Shown here: in pieces, positions 36,396 through 44,558 of the stretch
How the letters are laid out: each line of letters opens with the position of its first letter
Position numbering within the stretch: the first letter of the stretch is position 1
Source of the DNA: Eubacterium sp.
GTDB lineage: Bacteria; Bacillota; Clostridia; Acetivibrionales; DSM-1351
DNA length: 64,000 nucleotides
Reading direction: 5' to 3'
NCBI GenBank assembly: GCA_029266335.1
Contig: JAQSXC010000003.1
Coordinates: forward strand, 42,708-106,707
Made by a program: the position numbers and the translations under genes
The notes under the pieces: model-generated
Told to the model about the DNA's origin: nothing
Databases searched by the model: none
The model's input: the letters and a program-made list of their open reading frames with translations, nothing else

Positions 36396-36999
36396 CTGTA
36401 GCCATAAAATTATAATTTCTGTTTGTAATGGATTCACGTATATCCTGCCTTGCCTTATCAAAACTTTTAAAAAGCTTCAGGGCTTTCTCCGGGTTGTGGT
36501 ATACCTTCCAATAGCGGCACAAGAGGCTGTTTTCACCTTTGTGATTAATAAAACCTACCACGTCTTCAACCGGAATGCCGAGAAAAATACCTATCTCATG
36601 AGGACAAACGTGCTCAAACCTGTTCTTCAAAATTGTTATACATTCGTCAAGAGTAATACTTGAATCATAACCAATACTATCAAGGAACCTTCTACAGTCA
36701 TTTCTGTTAAGGCATTCCTCAAGCAGCCTTGTTTTATAGAATAAAACCCTTACACTGTCCTTGGTGTCTCTGAGTTGTGTATACTGAAGGTCAAGCTTTT
36801 GACAGACATCGGGACTGTAAAGCTTCCAGAGGTCATATAGATTTCTTCCGGCCTTTGTAAAGGTCATAAGGGAGGAGGGTTTCTCCTCCCTTATTGTGGG
36901 TGCTGATCCATATGCGACCATTGAAAGCAAGTACTCTTCATCAGGAAGCATGTTAATTAAATTTATAAAGTTCAGGGTATTTGTATGCTGTAATTTCAT
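36391..36999 (-). CDS. DUF3793 family protein
   Basis: A 202-residue soluble protein with no known catalytic motif. It matches the DUF3793 family by its layout: an N-terminal MVAYGSAPTIREEKPSSLMTF, a middle VLFYKTRLLEECL, and CPHEIGIFLGIPVEDVVGFINHKG followed by CRYWKVYHNPEKALKLFKSFDKAR. Members are often found beside flavodoxin in Firmicutes, as here: the flavodoxin stops 11 bases upstream. The operon begins at a Fur box, so an iron-starvation role is inferred. AGGAAGTG precedes the ATG. The stop codon lies inside repeat copy F. Confidence 0.8.
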   Translation of the reverse strand: MKLQHTNTLNFINLINMLPDEEYLLSMVAYGSAPTIREEKPSSLMTFTKAGRNLYDLWKLYSPDVCQKLDLQYTQLRDTKDSVRVLFYKTRLLEECLNRNDCRRFLDSIGYDSSITLDECITILKNRFEHVCPHEIGIFLGIPVEDVVGFINHKGENSLLCRYWKVYHNPEKALKLFKSFDKARQDIRESITNRNYNFMATA

Positions 37000-37010
37000 T
37001 AAATCACTTC

Positions 37011-37394
37011 CTAATAAATAAAATAGTTAAATATAAATACAATAAATAAAAATAAATAAAATCCCAGTGAGGACATTCTTTCCTCCCAATCTGTCATCCA
37101 CTGTCCGTCACCCCAGTCGAAGGAGCCGAAAAGGACTAGGGGTTTATCCTTTAAATCCAATGCTTCAAGGGACTGAACAAAAGGCTCCATCTCAGATTCC
37201 TCAAGAACCTCACTCCCCATTGAAGGGCAGCCCAATGCAACTGCATCCGAAGCTACAACGTCCTGTACCGACGCGTTGGCAACTTCCTTGACTACCACCT
37301 GGGCATCACCGCCTTTTGCACCTTCGGCAACGGCAAGTGCCATCTGCTGAGTGTTTCCTGTTCCGCTCCAATAAATTACTGCTATATTTTTCAT
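37011..37394 (-). CDS. Flavodoxin with degraded C terminus
   Basis: FMN electron carrier that replaces ferredoxin when iron is short. The phosphate loop is YWSGTGNTQQMA (residues 9-20), and the flavin-binding loops GCPSMGSEVLEE and FGSFDWGDGQWMTDWEERM are intact. After about residue 108 the normal end (the last strand and helix, some 25-30 residues) is replaced by FYLFLFIVFIFNYFIY, encoded by a nearly pure A/T stretch (37011-37065). This is unlike any flavodoxin end and suggests a deletion/expansion event; the protein may be unstable or non-functional. CTTGGAGG precedes the ATG. Confidence 0.8.
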   Translation of the reverse strand: MKNIAVIYWSGTGNTQQMALAVAEGAKGGDAQVVVKEVANASVQDVVASDAVALGCPSMGSEVLEESEMEPFVQSLEALDLKDKPLVLFGSFDWGDGQWMTDWEERMSSLGFYLFLFIVFIFNYFIY

Positions 37395-37428
37395 AGAATA
37401 CCTCCAAGTTTTTAATTTTTTCCCTGTC

Positions 37429-37734
37429 TTATGAGGGACAGGCAGTATTCAGGCCGCTTTCCATTTTCTTCAGAAGTTCTAAAAGGGAGGAGGCGCTGCT
37501 GCTGTGACTTCTAACTACATTTATATTTTTCTTTTTAGCTTCTTTGATAGCTGTAAGCATCATTTTATGAGAAACCGTTGCTGTAAAAAGAACAATGCTG
37601 TCAGGTGTTCCTATAGCCTTGTCAAATCTTGCAGGCATCTGGGTGTATACCTTCACACGATGTCCACGACTGGAGCATATCTCCTTGTACTCATCCTGCA
37701 TTCTGTCGTGTCCTCCTACCAAAACAATACTCAT
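37429..37734 (-). CDS. DUF2325 domain protein
   Basis: A 101-residue protein matching DUF2325: SIVLVGGHDRMQDEYKEICSSRGHRVKVYTQ at the N terminus, then SIVLFTATVSHKMMLTAIKEAKKKNINVVRSHSSSASSLLELLKKM. The family has a Rossmann-like fold and is found near metal-regulated genes; its activity is unknown. It is the first gene behind the Fur-box promoter and is followed by flavodoxin and DUF3793. The start at 37734 has GGAGGATATC just before it. Confidence 0.8.
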   Translation of the reverse strand: MSIVLVGGHDRMQDEYKEICSSRGHRVKVYTQMPARFDKAIGTPDSIVLFTATVSHKMMLTAIKEAKKKNINVVRSHSSSASSLLELLKKMESGLNTACPS

Positions 37735-37867
37735 GATATCCTCCATTCCGGCACCGGCTAAAGCGATGCCACACTTTCTATTAATTACTTATACCCTCTA
37801 TTGACAATGTACAACACGCCTCACGCCGGCTATTTTGCCACTATTTTAAACCGAAATGATAAATTAT

Positions 37868-37886
37868 GATAATGATAATCATTATC
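37868..37886. promoter_or_regulatory. Perfect Fur box
   Basis: GATAATGATAATCATTATC equals the classic 19-bp Fur consensus at all positions. It lies 10-28 bases downstream of the -10 box of the DUF2325-flavodoxin-DUF3793 operon, so Fur-Fe2+ would block transcription when iron is plentiful. Confidence 0.92.
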
Positions 37887-37896
37887 AATTAAATAC

Positions 37897-37925
37897 AGTT
37901 TACCAAGTATTAGATAGTAAGTCAA
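37897..37925 (-). promoter_or_regulatory. Promoter of the iron-starvation operon
   Basis: On the - strand TTGACT (37920-37925) and TAAACT (37897-37902) are 17 bases apart. The Fur box follows. The 409-base gap between the DUF2325 and gntR genes (37735-38158) holds this promoter, the Fur box, and the gntR promoter and operator; the rest is AT-rich without further recognisable features. Confidence 0.6.
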
Positions 37926-38057
37926 TACAAATTGTATGGATTGGGATCGAAAAGTTTTTAATGTAACGAAGCAATAGATATTTTTGTCTCTGCAGCCTAA
38001 AAATTTTCTATTTAATTTGTGCCTGATACAAAACGCACAAAAATTATGTAAATCACG

Positions 38058-38086
38058 TTGACTTTTATGTATAAATATTATATTAT
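38058..38086 (+). promoter_or_regulatory. Promoter of the gntR gene
   Basis: TTGACT (38058-38063) and TATTAT (38081-38086), spacer 17 bases, about 70 bp upstream of the gene. Confidence 0.6.
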
Positions 38087-38093
38087 GTAACTG

Positions 38094-38109
38094 GACATAT
38101 CAACATGTC
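38094..38109. promoter_or_regulatory. Candidate GntR operator
   Basis: GACATATCAACATGTC is a dyad (GACAT, six bases, ATGTC) sitting at the predicted transcription start of gntR, seven bases after the -10 box. It fits autoregulation. The same sequence is not obvious upstream of the transporter genes it would be expected to control. Confidence 0.5.
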
Positions 38110-38158
38110 AATATAATAATATGTAGATATGCTATGATGTTCTATTAGGGGGATAGTG

Positions 38159-38887
38159 ATGATAGGAATGATACCAAAATACTATCTGGTTAAACAGAAA
38201 ATAGTAGAGATGATCAACAACGAGGAGATAGGGCCGGATGGCATGATTCCAAGTGAAAGAGAGCTGATGAGCAGCTTTGGAATTAGCAGAATCACTGCAA
38301 AGAAAGCTATTGACGATCTTGTTAACGAAGGATATCTCTATAGGATCCAGGGCAAAGGAACATTTGTTAAAAAAGATACGCTTGACCAGGATTTGATATC
38401 AATTACCAGTTGTACCCAGGATATTGTGAAGCTGGGCATGACACCGTCAAAGCGTCTTCTGACGGCAGAAGTCCTTGAGGCAGATAAGACGAGAGTGAAA
38501 AAACTGCAGCTCTCGAACGGAGAAAAAGTATTCAAGGTAAAAAGGGTATATTATGCAAACAATGAACCTATAAACCTGACTACAACATATTTGCCGTGCA
38601 AGGCATTTCCTTTAATAGAGGCCTATGATTTCGGAGTGGACTCTATTTATGACATTCTTGAAAATAAATACAATACAAGGATTACAAAGGCTACAAGAAC
38701 GATTGAAGCTGTGCTTGCAGTGGATGAGGTTGCCAAGGAACTGGAAGTAAAAGAAGGTGATCCCATACTCCTGTTCAGGGCTGTAACCTTTGGAATGGTT
38801 AATGGAAGGGAAGTCCCTATAGAAACTTTTAAAAGCTTCTATAGATCCGACAAATTCAAATTTTATATTAATCAGGTTCATCAATAG
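38159..38887 (+). CDS. GntR family transcriptional regulator (HutC/UTRA type)
   Basis: One-component regulator of 242 residues. The N-terminal winged helix (YYLVKQKIVEMINNEEIGPDGMIPSERELMSSFGISRITAKKAIDDLVNEGYLYRIQGKGTFV; residues about 7-70) is followed by a UTRA ligand domain (KVKRVYYANNEPINLTTTYLPCKAFP, then ILLFRAVTFGMVNGREVPIETFKSFYRSDKFKFYI at the end). GGGGGAT lies six bases before the ATG at 38159. It heads the nucleoside transport and catabolism locus and probably senses one of its metabolites. Confidence 0.92.
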   Translation: MIGMIPKYYLVKQKIVEMINNEEIGPDGMIPSERELMSSFGISRITAKKAIDDLVNEGYLYRIQGKGTFVKKDTLDQDLISITSCTQDIVKLGMTPSKRLLTAEVLEADKTRVKKLQLSNGEKVFKVKRVYYANNEPINLTTTYLPCKAFPLIEAYDFGVDSIYDILENKYNTRITKATRTIEAVLAVDEVAKELEVKEGDPILLFRAVTFGMVNGREVPIETFKSFYRSDKFKFYINQVHQ

Positions 38888-38945
38888 TATTTTGGAAAAT
38901 ACGGGGAGATGATTTAATCATTTCTAAATGCTGAATTATCACATA

Positions 38946-38994
38946 TGCCAGGTAAAAAAAAGTATAATTTGCCACTGGCTTGGTTTTTTGCACT
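38946..38994 (+). terminator. Possible terminator after gntR
   Basis: GCCAG and CTGGC pair across an A-rich loop, and TTGGTTTTTT follows. The loop is long and the stem short, so terminator strength is uncertain. Confidence 0.4.
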
Positions 38995-39024
38995 CAAAAA
39001 AAGCTTAAGAAGTGGTTTTTTATA

Positions 39025-39054
39025 AGAAGTCTTAATGTCGCGGCTAAGACTTCT
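39025..39054 (+). promoter_or_regulatory. Leader hairpin upstream of the nucleoside transporter operon
   Basis: AGAAGTCTTA and TAAGACTTCT form a perfect 10-bp stem with a 10-base loop (ATGTCGCGGC), 60 bases before the lipoprotein start. No T run follows. It may be an mRNA-stabilising leader or an operator; it does not match a purine riboswitch. Confidence 0.45.
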
Positions 39055-39113
39055 CCTATAAACAAATATTAAATTCATCAAATCATCAAAACAGTATCAG
39101 AGGAGTGGTTGAC

Positions 39114-40289
39114 ATGGAAAAAATGAAATTTGCAAGAAAAATGTCGTTTATACTTGTAATTGTTATGTTGGCTTCTATGCTTTTCACAGGATGTTCTACC
39201 AAAACAAATGATTTAGGAATTGCTCTTATCACTTCTGCGGCGGGGCCAAATGACAAGGGATATAACCAATCGGCAGTTGCGGGATTGGAAAAGGTCAAGA
39301 ATGAATTAGGTATAAATTATAAGGTAGTAGAAACTTCAGACGTTCCCGGAAGCTTGTCACAGCTGGCCGGTGCGGGCTATAAACTGATTTTCAGTCTTGA
39401 GTACAATTTTGATGCACTTATTAAAGGTGTTGGCGGAAACAAGCCGATTGCAGAACAATACCCCGATACAACCTTCGTTGTATTCAATGATAATCCTAAT
39501 GTAAATGAAGATGGAAGTGTAAAACATAAAAATGTGGTTTCAGTTTTGTTTGATGTACACGAGGCATCATTTATTGCCGGAGCCCTTAGTACTCTTGTAA
39601 ATGAAAATGCTTCTGCTCTGTTTAATACCACGGACTATGCCTTCACTGCAGGAGATGCGGGAAGAAAGGTTGGTTTCCTTGGCGGTACAAAATCAAATGG
39701 TATTACAGTGTTTGGCTATGGTTATGCAGAAGGAATCAACTATATTGCAAAGGAGCTGGGCGTAAAATATACCTTCTACAGTGATTATAATGCCGGCTTC
39801 AGCGATTCTGCAGCAGGAGCAACAAAAGCAAACACATATTACTCCGACGGTGCAAACATTGTTTATGCGGTTGCGGGAGCAGTAGGTGACGGAGTAACCG
39901 CCAAAGCAAAAGAGGTTAAAAAGCTCGCAGTAGAAGTTGATGCCAACAAGGACAGCAATCAACCGGGTTATATACTGACAAGTGTCTTAAAGAATACGGA
40001 AGTACCTGTTTTTGAAATTTCAAAGCTCTTCAAGGACCAGACTATGGATAAGGTTAACGGACAGGTTTTAAGCTATAATCTTGCATCCGGAGCAACAGGA
40101 ATTACCGATTTGAGTGTAATTGAAAGCAAGATCAAACCTGAGGGAAAAGCAAAGTGGGATGAAATCAAAACACAGCTCAAAACGGTAGCAGATAAGATAG
40201 CAAGCGGTGAAATCAAGGTTACAAATGCCCAGTCAGGTGAAAGCTTTGACAAATCAGCACTTACAAATCTTAATATGCCAAATGACTGA
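39114..40289 (+). CDS. BMP family nucleoside-binding lipoprotein
   Basis: Extracytoplasmic binding protein of a BmpA/PnrA-type nucleoside importer, 391 residues. The lipobox MLFTGC places the lipidated cysteine at Cys27. The Bmp domain has IALITSAAGPNDKGYNQSAVAGLEK, VVFNDNPNVNEDGSVKHKNVVSVLFDVHEASFIAGALS, KVGFLGGTKSNGITVFGYGYAEGINY and VDANKDSNQPGYILTSVLKNTE, all typical of the family. AGAGGAG is nine bases before the ATG at 39114; the frame extends a little further upstream. First gene of a transporter operon with the ATPase and two permeases directly downstream. Confidence 0.93.
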   Translation: MEKMKFARKMSFILVIVMLASMLFTGCSTKTNDLGIALITSAAGPNDKGYNQSAVAGLEKVKNELGINYKVVETSDVPGSLSQLAGAGYKLIFSLEYNFDALIKGVGGNKPIAEQYPDTTFVVFNDNPNVNEDGSVKHKNVVSVLFDVHEASFIAGALSTLVNENASALFNTTDYAFTAGDAGRKVGFLGGTKSNGITVFGYGYAEGINYIAKELGVKYTFYSDYNAGFSDSAAGATKANTYYSDGANIVYAVAGAVGDGVTAKAKEVKKLAVEVDANKDSNQPGYILTSVLKNTEVPVFEISKLFKDQTMDKVNGQVLSYNLASGATGITDLSVIESKIKPEGKAKWDEIKTQLKTVADKIASGEIKVTNAQSGESFDKSALTNLNMPND

Positions 40290-40324
40290 TATTTAAAAAA
40301 TCAAACAGAATGAAGGCGGTAAAT

Positions 40325-41872
40325 ATGTACGCAATAGAAGCTGTTAATTTAACAAAAAAATATGGCGATTTTGTAGCAAATGAGGATATAAATATGTCCA
40401 TCGGACAGGGAGAAATTACCGCAATTGTGGGAGAGAACGGAGCCGGTAAGACAACCCTTATGAACATGTTTTTCGGGCTTCAGCGGCCAACAGGCGGAGA
40501 ACTGAGGGTACTGGGCAGGACGGTTTCCTTTAACTCTTCATTGGACGCGATAAATTGCGGATTGGGAATGGTGCACCAGCATTTTAAGCTGGTGCCCAGC
40601 CTCACTGTTTTTGAAAATATTCTTCTGGGTACCGAAATAAAAAAGGAAATAAAAATATCAGGAAAACTAAGCTTTAAAAGCCCGATAATCGACCGTAAAC
40701 AGGAAAGAAGGACTGTACAGAAACTGATCGATGATTATAAGTTCGAACTCAACGCCGACGACATTGTGGATAATATTTCAATCGGAGCCAAGCAGAGAGT
40801 GGAAATATTGAAAATGCTGTACCGTAATGTTGATATTCTTATATTTGATGAACCTACAGCAGTTCTTACTCCACAGGAAGTGGATGAGCTGCTGCTAAGC
40901 TTCAAGGAACTGAAGAAACAGGGCAAGACAATTATTTTAATTACCCACAAGCTAAGAGAAGTAATGGAAGTCAGCGATAAGGTAGTGGTTATAAAACGTG
41001 GCAAAGTTGTGGGAAGCAGGGCGACAAAGGAAACCAATGCAGCTGAAATAGCTAAAATGATGGTTGGGCGGGAAGTTATTCTCAATGTAAACAAGGAAGA
41101 AAAGGATACCTGCCAAAACAAGGTTGTATATTGTGTTAAAAATCTATGTACCGAAAATAATTTTGGCAAGAAAGTTCTTGATAATATATCTTTTGAAATA
41201 AAAGAGGGAGAGATCCTTGGAGTCGCAGGTGTTGAAGGCAACGGGCAAAGTGAACTGGTCAGAGTGCTTTCGGGACTGATGGAAACAACCGGAGGCGCAG
41301 TTTACCTTTATAACAGCGATATTACCAACAAGTGGCCTGCCGGGCTTCGCTCATCTGGTATTGGAATAGTGCCTGAAGACAGATACGCTCAGGGGCTTTG
41401 TAAGGATATGACTATTTCCGACAACTTGATAGCAGGCTATCACAATAATGAAAAACTATGCAGAAAAGGACTTTTATTGAAAAAGGAAATTGAAAATGTA
41501 AGTGACAGGCTTATTGAAAAGTACGATATCAGAATAGCTGAAAGAAACGGCAATGTTTCGCAGCTATCGGGAGGAAATGCCCAGAAGATAATAGTGGCAA
41601 GGGAATTTGACTCAAATCCCAAGATGCTCATAGTAAGCCAGCCCACCCGTGGTGTGGATATAGGTTCAATAGAATTTATTCATAAGAAGATTCTGGATTT
41701 AAGAAATGAAAACAAGGCAATATTGCTTGTCTCCAGTGAACTCAGTGAAATAATGAATCTGAGTGACAGAATTATAGTTATGTATAAAGGAAGGATCGTA
41801 GGAGAGGTTCAGGGCAAGAATGCCGAAAGTGAGAAAATCGGACTGATGATGGCGGGGTTGACTGCAGAATAA
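40325..41872 (+). CDS. Nucleoside ABC transporter ATP-binding protein (NupO/YufO type)
   Basis: Double-cassette ATPase, 515 residues. First cassette: VGENGAGKTTLMNMFFG (Walker A), ISIGAKQRVEILKML (signature) and ILIFDEPTAVLT (Walker B). Second cassette: a degenerate Walker A in GVAGVEGNGQSELVRVL, then LSGGNAQKIIVAREF and LIVSQPTRGVDIGSIEFI, where the Walker B Asp-Glu is replaced by Ser-Gln, so this half is probably inactive, as is common in the family. GAAGGCGG precedes the ATG at 40325; an ATG at 40310 is also in frame. It couples to the two permeases that follow. Confidence 0.92.
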   Translation: MYAIEAVNLTKKYGDFVANEDINMSIGQGEITAIVGENGAGKTTLMNMFFGLQRPTGGELRVLGRTVSFNSSLDAINCGLGMVHQHFKLVPSLTVFENILLGTEIKKEIKISGKLSFKSPIIDRKQERRTVQKLIDDYKFELNADDIVDNISIGAKQRVEILKMLYRNVDILIFDEPTAVLTPQEVDELLLSFKELKKQGKTIILITHKLREVMEVSDKVVVIKRGKVVGSRATKETNAAEIAKMMVGREVILNVNKEEKDTCQNKVVYCVKNLCTENNFGKKVLDNISFEIKEGEILGVAGVEGNGQSELVRVLSGLMETTGGAVYLYNSDITNKWPAGLRSSGIGIVPEDRYAQGLCKDMTISDNLIAGYHNNEKLCRKGLLLKKEIENVSDRLIEKYDIRIAERNGNVSQLSGGNAQKIIVAREFDSNPKMLIVSQPTRGVDIGSIEFIHKKILDLRNENKAILLVSSELSEIMNLSDRIIVMYKGRIVGEVQGKNAESEKIGLMMAGLTAE

Positions 41873-41938
41873 GAGGGGCAGCGTGAAGGAATAGTTTTGC
41901 CGTAGAATATATATTTTCACGCATAAACCCTGAATTTA

Positions 41939-41956
41939 TGGCCGCTATGCGGCTCA
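41939..41956 (+). promoter_or_regulatory. GC-rich hairpin before the permease ribosome site
   Basis: TGGCCGCTATGCGGCTCA folds GCCGC-TAT-GCGGC, and GGAGG with the GTG start follow within 12 bases. It is the same element as at 8303-8320 upstream of cbiX (16 of 18 identical), although the genes are unrelated. Confidence 0.5.
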
Positions 41957-41967
41957 TGGAGGTTAAT

Positions 41968-43053
41968 GTGAAAAAACACAACACAATTCTAAAAAGTATA
42001 TATAATGTTTTATTTCCGGTGATCGCTGCCCTTTTTCTGGGAGGAATAGCAATAGCTGCAATAGGAGAAAATCCTTTTTTGACCTATTCCATAATGCTTC
42101 AGAAATCTCTTTTCAGCGTCAACGGTCTGCTTAAAACCTTACACTTTGCAGCACCTCTGATATTGACGGGGCTTGCAATTGCCATTACCTTCAAGGCAAA
42201 TATTTTTAACATGGGTGTTGAAGGACAGGCAGTGCTTGGAGCCTTTTTTGCCGGGGTGGTAGGCTTCAGTGTAAAAGGTCTCCCGCCTGTACTTCATATT
42301 GCCCTGTGCGTTTTAACAGGTATGGTAGTGGGAATGCTCTTTGCACTTATTCCGGCTATTCTCAAGGCATACTTCAATGTAAATGAAATGGTTGTAACAC
42401 TTATGCTCAACTATGTTGTAGTGGAAATTGTCAAGTTCTTGTCCCAGGGGGTATTTAAGGATCCAGACTCAGGGTATGTATCAACCTATCCAATTTTGGA
42501 GAGTGCCATGTTTAAAAAGATATTCAATTCCGATCTGACAATATTCTTCTTTATAGCACTTGTTGTATTCGGAATCATGTACGTTGTTTTTAAACATTCA
42601 AAGCTTGGATATGAAGTGGACGCAATAGGAAAAAACCCTGAATTTTCAGAAGCAACGGGTATGAAGGTAAGTAAAAAAATTATGATAATTATGCTTATAA
42701 GCGGAGCAATAAGCGGTCTTGCCGGTGCAGGTTTCCTTATGAGCGAGAAGTTCAGATTTACCCTTGATTTTTCAGGAAGTCCGGGACTGGGCTGGGACGG
42801 CATGCTGATTGCCTTGCTGGGAAGTCATAATCCGGTTGGAATTCTTATTGCAGCCATATTCTATGCGGCATTGAAAACAGGAAGCGACTATATAAGCGTT
42901 TTTACAAATGTTCCAAAAGATATAGTAGGTGTTATCCAGGGAATTCTAATACTTTTACTCTCTGTAAAGTTTTTGAACAGTAATTTTGATTTCACCGGAA
43001 AATTAAAAAATATGTGGAAAAGGTCCAAAAGCGGAGAGCAGAAAGCTTCATAA
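41968..43053 (+). CDS. Nucleoside ABC transporter permease (NupP/YufP type)
   Basis: First membrane subunit of the nucleoside importer, 361 residues with roughly nine to ten helices. Family motifs: LILTGLAIAITFKANIFNMGVEGQAVLGAFFAG, NEMVVTLMLNYV, AIGKNPEFSEATGMKV and GLGWDGMLIALLGSHNPVGI. The start is a GTG at 41968 with TGGAGGTTAAT immediately before; the upstream open frame covers the hairpin leader and is not considered coding. It is preceded by the ATPase gene and followed 25 bp later by the second permease. Confidence 0.92.
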   Translation: MKKHNTILKSIYNVLFPVIAALFLGGIAIAAIGENPFLTYSIMLQKSLFSVNGLLKTLHFAAPLILTGLAIAITFKANIFNMGVEGQAVLGAFFAGVVGFSVKGLPPVLHIALCVLTGMVVGMLFALIPAILKAYFNVNEMVVTLMLNYVVVEIVKFLSQGVFKDPDSGYVSTYPILESAMFKKIFNSDLTIFFFIALVVFGIMYVVFKHSKLGYEVDAIGKNPEFSEATGMKVSKKIMIIMLISGAISGLAGAGFLMSEKFRFTLDFSGSPGLGWDGMLIALLGSHNPVGILIAAIFYAALKTGSDYISVFTNVPKDIVGVIQGILILLLSVKFLNSNFDFTGKLKNMWKRSKSGEQKAS

Positions 43054-43078
43054 CTTTAATGAACAGAGGTAAACAATT

Positions 43079-43996
43079 ATGAACTTATTGAGTAACATTT
43101 TATACGACATGATTTATCACAGCGCCCCGCTTATCCTGGCTGTGCTGGGCGGGCTGTTCGCCCACAAGGCAAATGTGCTGAATATAGGGCTGGAGGGAAT
43201 GATGCTCATGGGAGCCTTCAGCAGTACTCTATTTGTCATGTTTACGGGGAACTTGTGGATCGGAATTTTATTAAGCGTCTTCTGTACCTTGATACTAGGG
43301 CTGATATTCTCATTTTTCGGGATAACCATGAAGAGTAACTTCATCATTACAGGTTTTGGAATAAATATATTTGTTCTGGCTTTAAGCTCCTTTTTGCTTA
43401 AGTATCTGCAAATGGCCAACATTAATGTAAGCTCCATTGTTAATGTAACAAATCTTAAGATAAATATTCCGTTAATTAAGGATATACCCATTGCCGGCAG
43501 TCTTTTAAGCGGACATACGGCAATTACCTATATCAGCTTCATACTCATACTTGTTGTATCGATTGTAATGTATAAAACAAAGTTTGGAGTATATGTGAGA
43601 GTTGTGGGCGAAAACGAAGAAGCGGCAAAGTCTGTTGGTATCAACAGTGCTGCCATTAAATATACGGCAGTGCTCATAGGTGCGGCTCTTTGCGCACTTG
43701 CCGGTGCAAACCTGGCGGTGGAAAGAATGGCTCTGTTTACAAATAATATGACGGCCGGCAGGGGATTTATTGCCATAGCTGCAATATACTGCGGCGGTGC
43801 CAAACCTGTAAAGTCCAGTATTTACGCTATCATATTCGGATTGGCCAAGTCCCTGGCCATCAACCTGGCTCTGTTTGCCGGGCCTGTTTCAGGACTGTTT
43901 GAAATAGTACCTTACCTTATGATTGTAATCGTACTGTTTGCAGTTTCGGCAGTTGAGTCCCGCCGTACAAAGATAAGGGGGTTTAAACTTGAATAA
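43079..43996 (+). CDS. Nucleoside ABC transporter permease (NupQ/YufQ type)
   Basis: Second membrane subunit, 305 residues, mostly hydrophobic. Family motifs: HSAPLILAVLGGLFAHKANVLNIGLEGMMLMGAF, GITMKSNFIITGFGINIF, VVGENEEAAKSVGI and AGRGFIAIAAIYCGGAKPVKS. CAGAGGTAAAC precedes the ATG. The end overlaps the hydrolase gene by eight bases, showing that catabolic enzymes are co-expressed with the importer. Confidence 0.92.
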   Translation: MNLLSNILYDMIYHSAPLILAVLGGLFAHKANVLNIGLEGMMLMGAFSSTLFVMFTGNLWIGILLSVFCTLILGLIFSFFGITMKSNFIITGFGINIFVLALSSFLLKYLQMANINVSSIVNVTNLKINIPLIKDIPIAGSLLSGHTAITYISFILILVVSIVMYKTKFGVYVRVVGENEEAAKSVGINSAAIKYTAVLIGAALCALAGANLAVERMALFTNNMTAGRGFIAIAAIYCGGAKPVKSSIYAIIFGLAKSLAINLALFAGPVSGLFEIVPYLMIVIVLFAVSAVESRRTKIRGFKLE

Positions 43997-44558
43997 TACA
44001 GCACTGGTAATTGTTGACATGGTTAAGGATTTTACAGATCCTGAGGGATTGGTATTCTATCCTCAGAACCGTGAGATTCTGCCAAGAATAAAAAATGTTC
44101 TTGAGGAATGCAGGAAACATGGTATTCTTGTTATTTTTCTTCAACACAGTTATAGAAGCGGCAAGTTTGACAAGAATCTGGAGAATATGCGTCCCAACTG
44201 CATCGAAGGTACGGGTGGAGATGCTATTGATCCAATGCTGGAGGTGGACCCTGTCAGGGACTATGTGATTAAAAAAAGACGTTACAGTGGTTTTGTAGGA
44301 ACTGATCTGGACATGGTTTTAAGGGAAAACGGCATAAAGAATCTGATCATAACAGGTACCAAAACAAATTGCTGCATACGTGCTACAGTTACAGATGCCT
44401 ACAATCTGGATTACCTTCCTATAGTAGTGTCCGACTGTGTAGCCACCAACGATGAAACTGTAAATCAGGTTCATTTATCGGATATTAAAAAATATCTTGG
44501 CAAAGTTGTGACTTCACAGGAGCTTTTTGACAATCTGGATAAAGGAGAGATTATCTGA
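43989..44558 (+). CDS. Isochorismatase-family cysteine hydrolase
   Basis: A 189-residue enzyme with the Asp-Lys-Cys triad of the family: VIVDMVKDF (Asp9), VIKKRRYSGFVGTDLDMVLRENGI (Lys in IKKRRYS) and TGTKTNCCIRATVTDAYN (nucleophile Cys). The family includes nicotinamidases and the pyrimidine-pathway RutB hydrolase; the sequence alone does not decide. Starts with TTG at 43989, overlapping the permease by eight bases, with AAGGGG upstream. In a nucleoside locus it probably acts on the released base, for instance nicotinamide, or on a ring-opened pyrimidine. This is inference. Confidence 0.8.
   Translation: MNNTALVIVDMVKDFTDPEGLVFYPQNREILPRIKNVLEECRKHGILVIFLQHSYRSGKFDKNLENMRPNCIEGTGGDAIDPMLEVDPVRDYVIKKRRYSGFVGTDLDMVLRENGIKNLIITGTKTNCCIRATVTDAYNLDYLPIVVSDCVATNDETVNQVHLSDIKKYLGKVVTSQELFDNLDKGEII

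Noticed and set aside
38884..38930. Further copy of the dispersed repeat after gntR
   Set aside because: GGGGAGATGATTTAATCATT followed by TCTAAA resembles a repeat terminus, but no second arm or core was found; too degenerate to list.
38900..39113. Purine or guanidine (ykkC) riboswitch before the nucleoside importer
   Set aside because: Only simple hairpins are visible; the conserved three-way junction of the purine aptamer and the ykkC motifs are absent.
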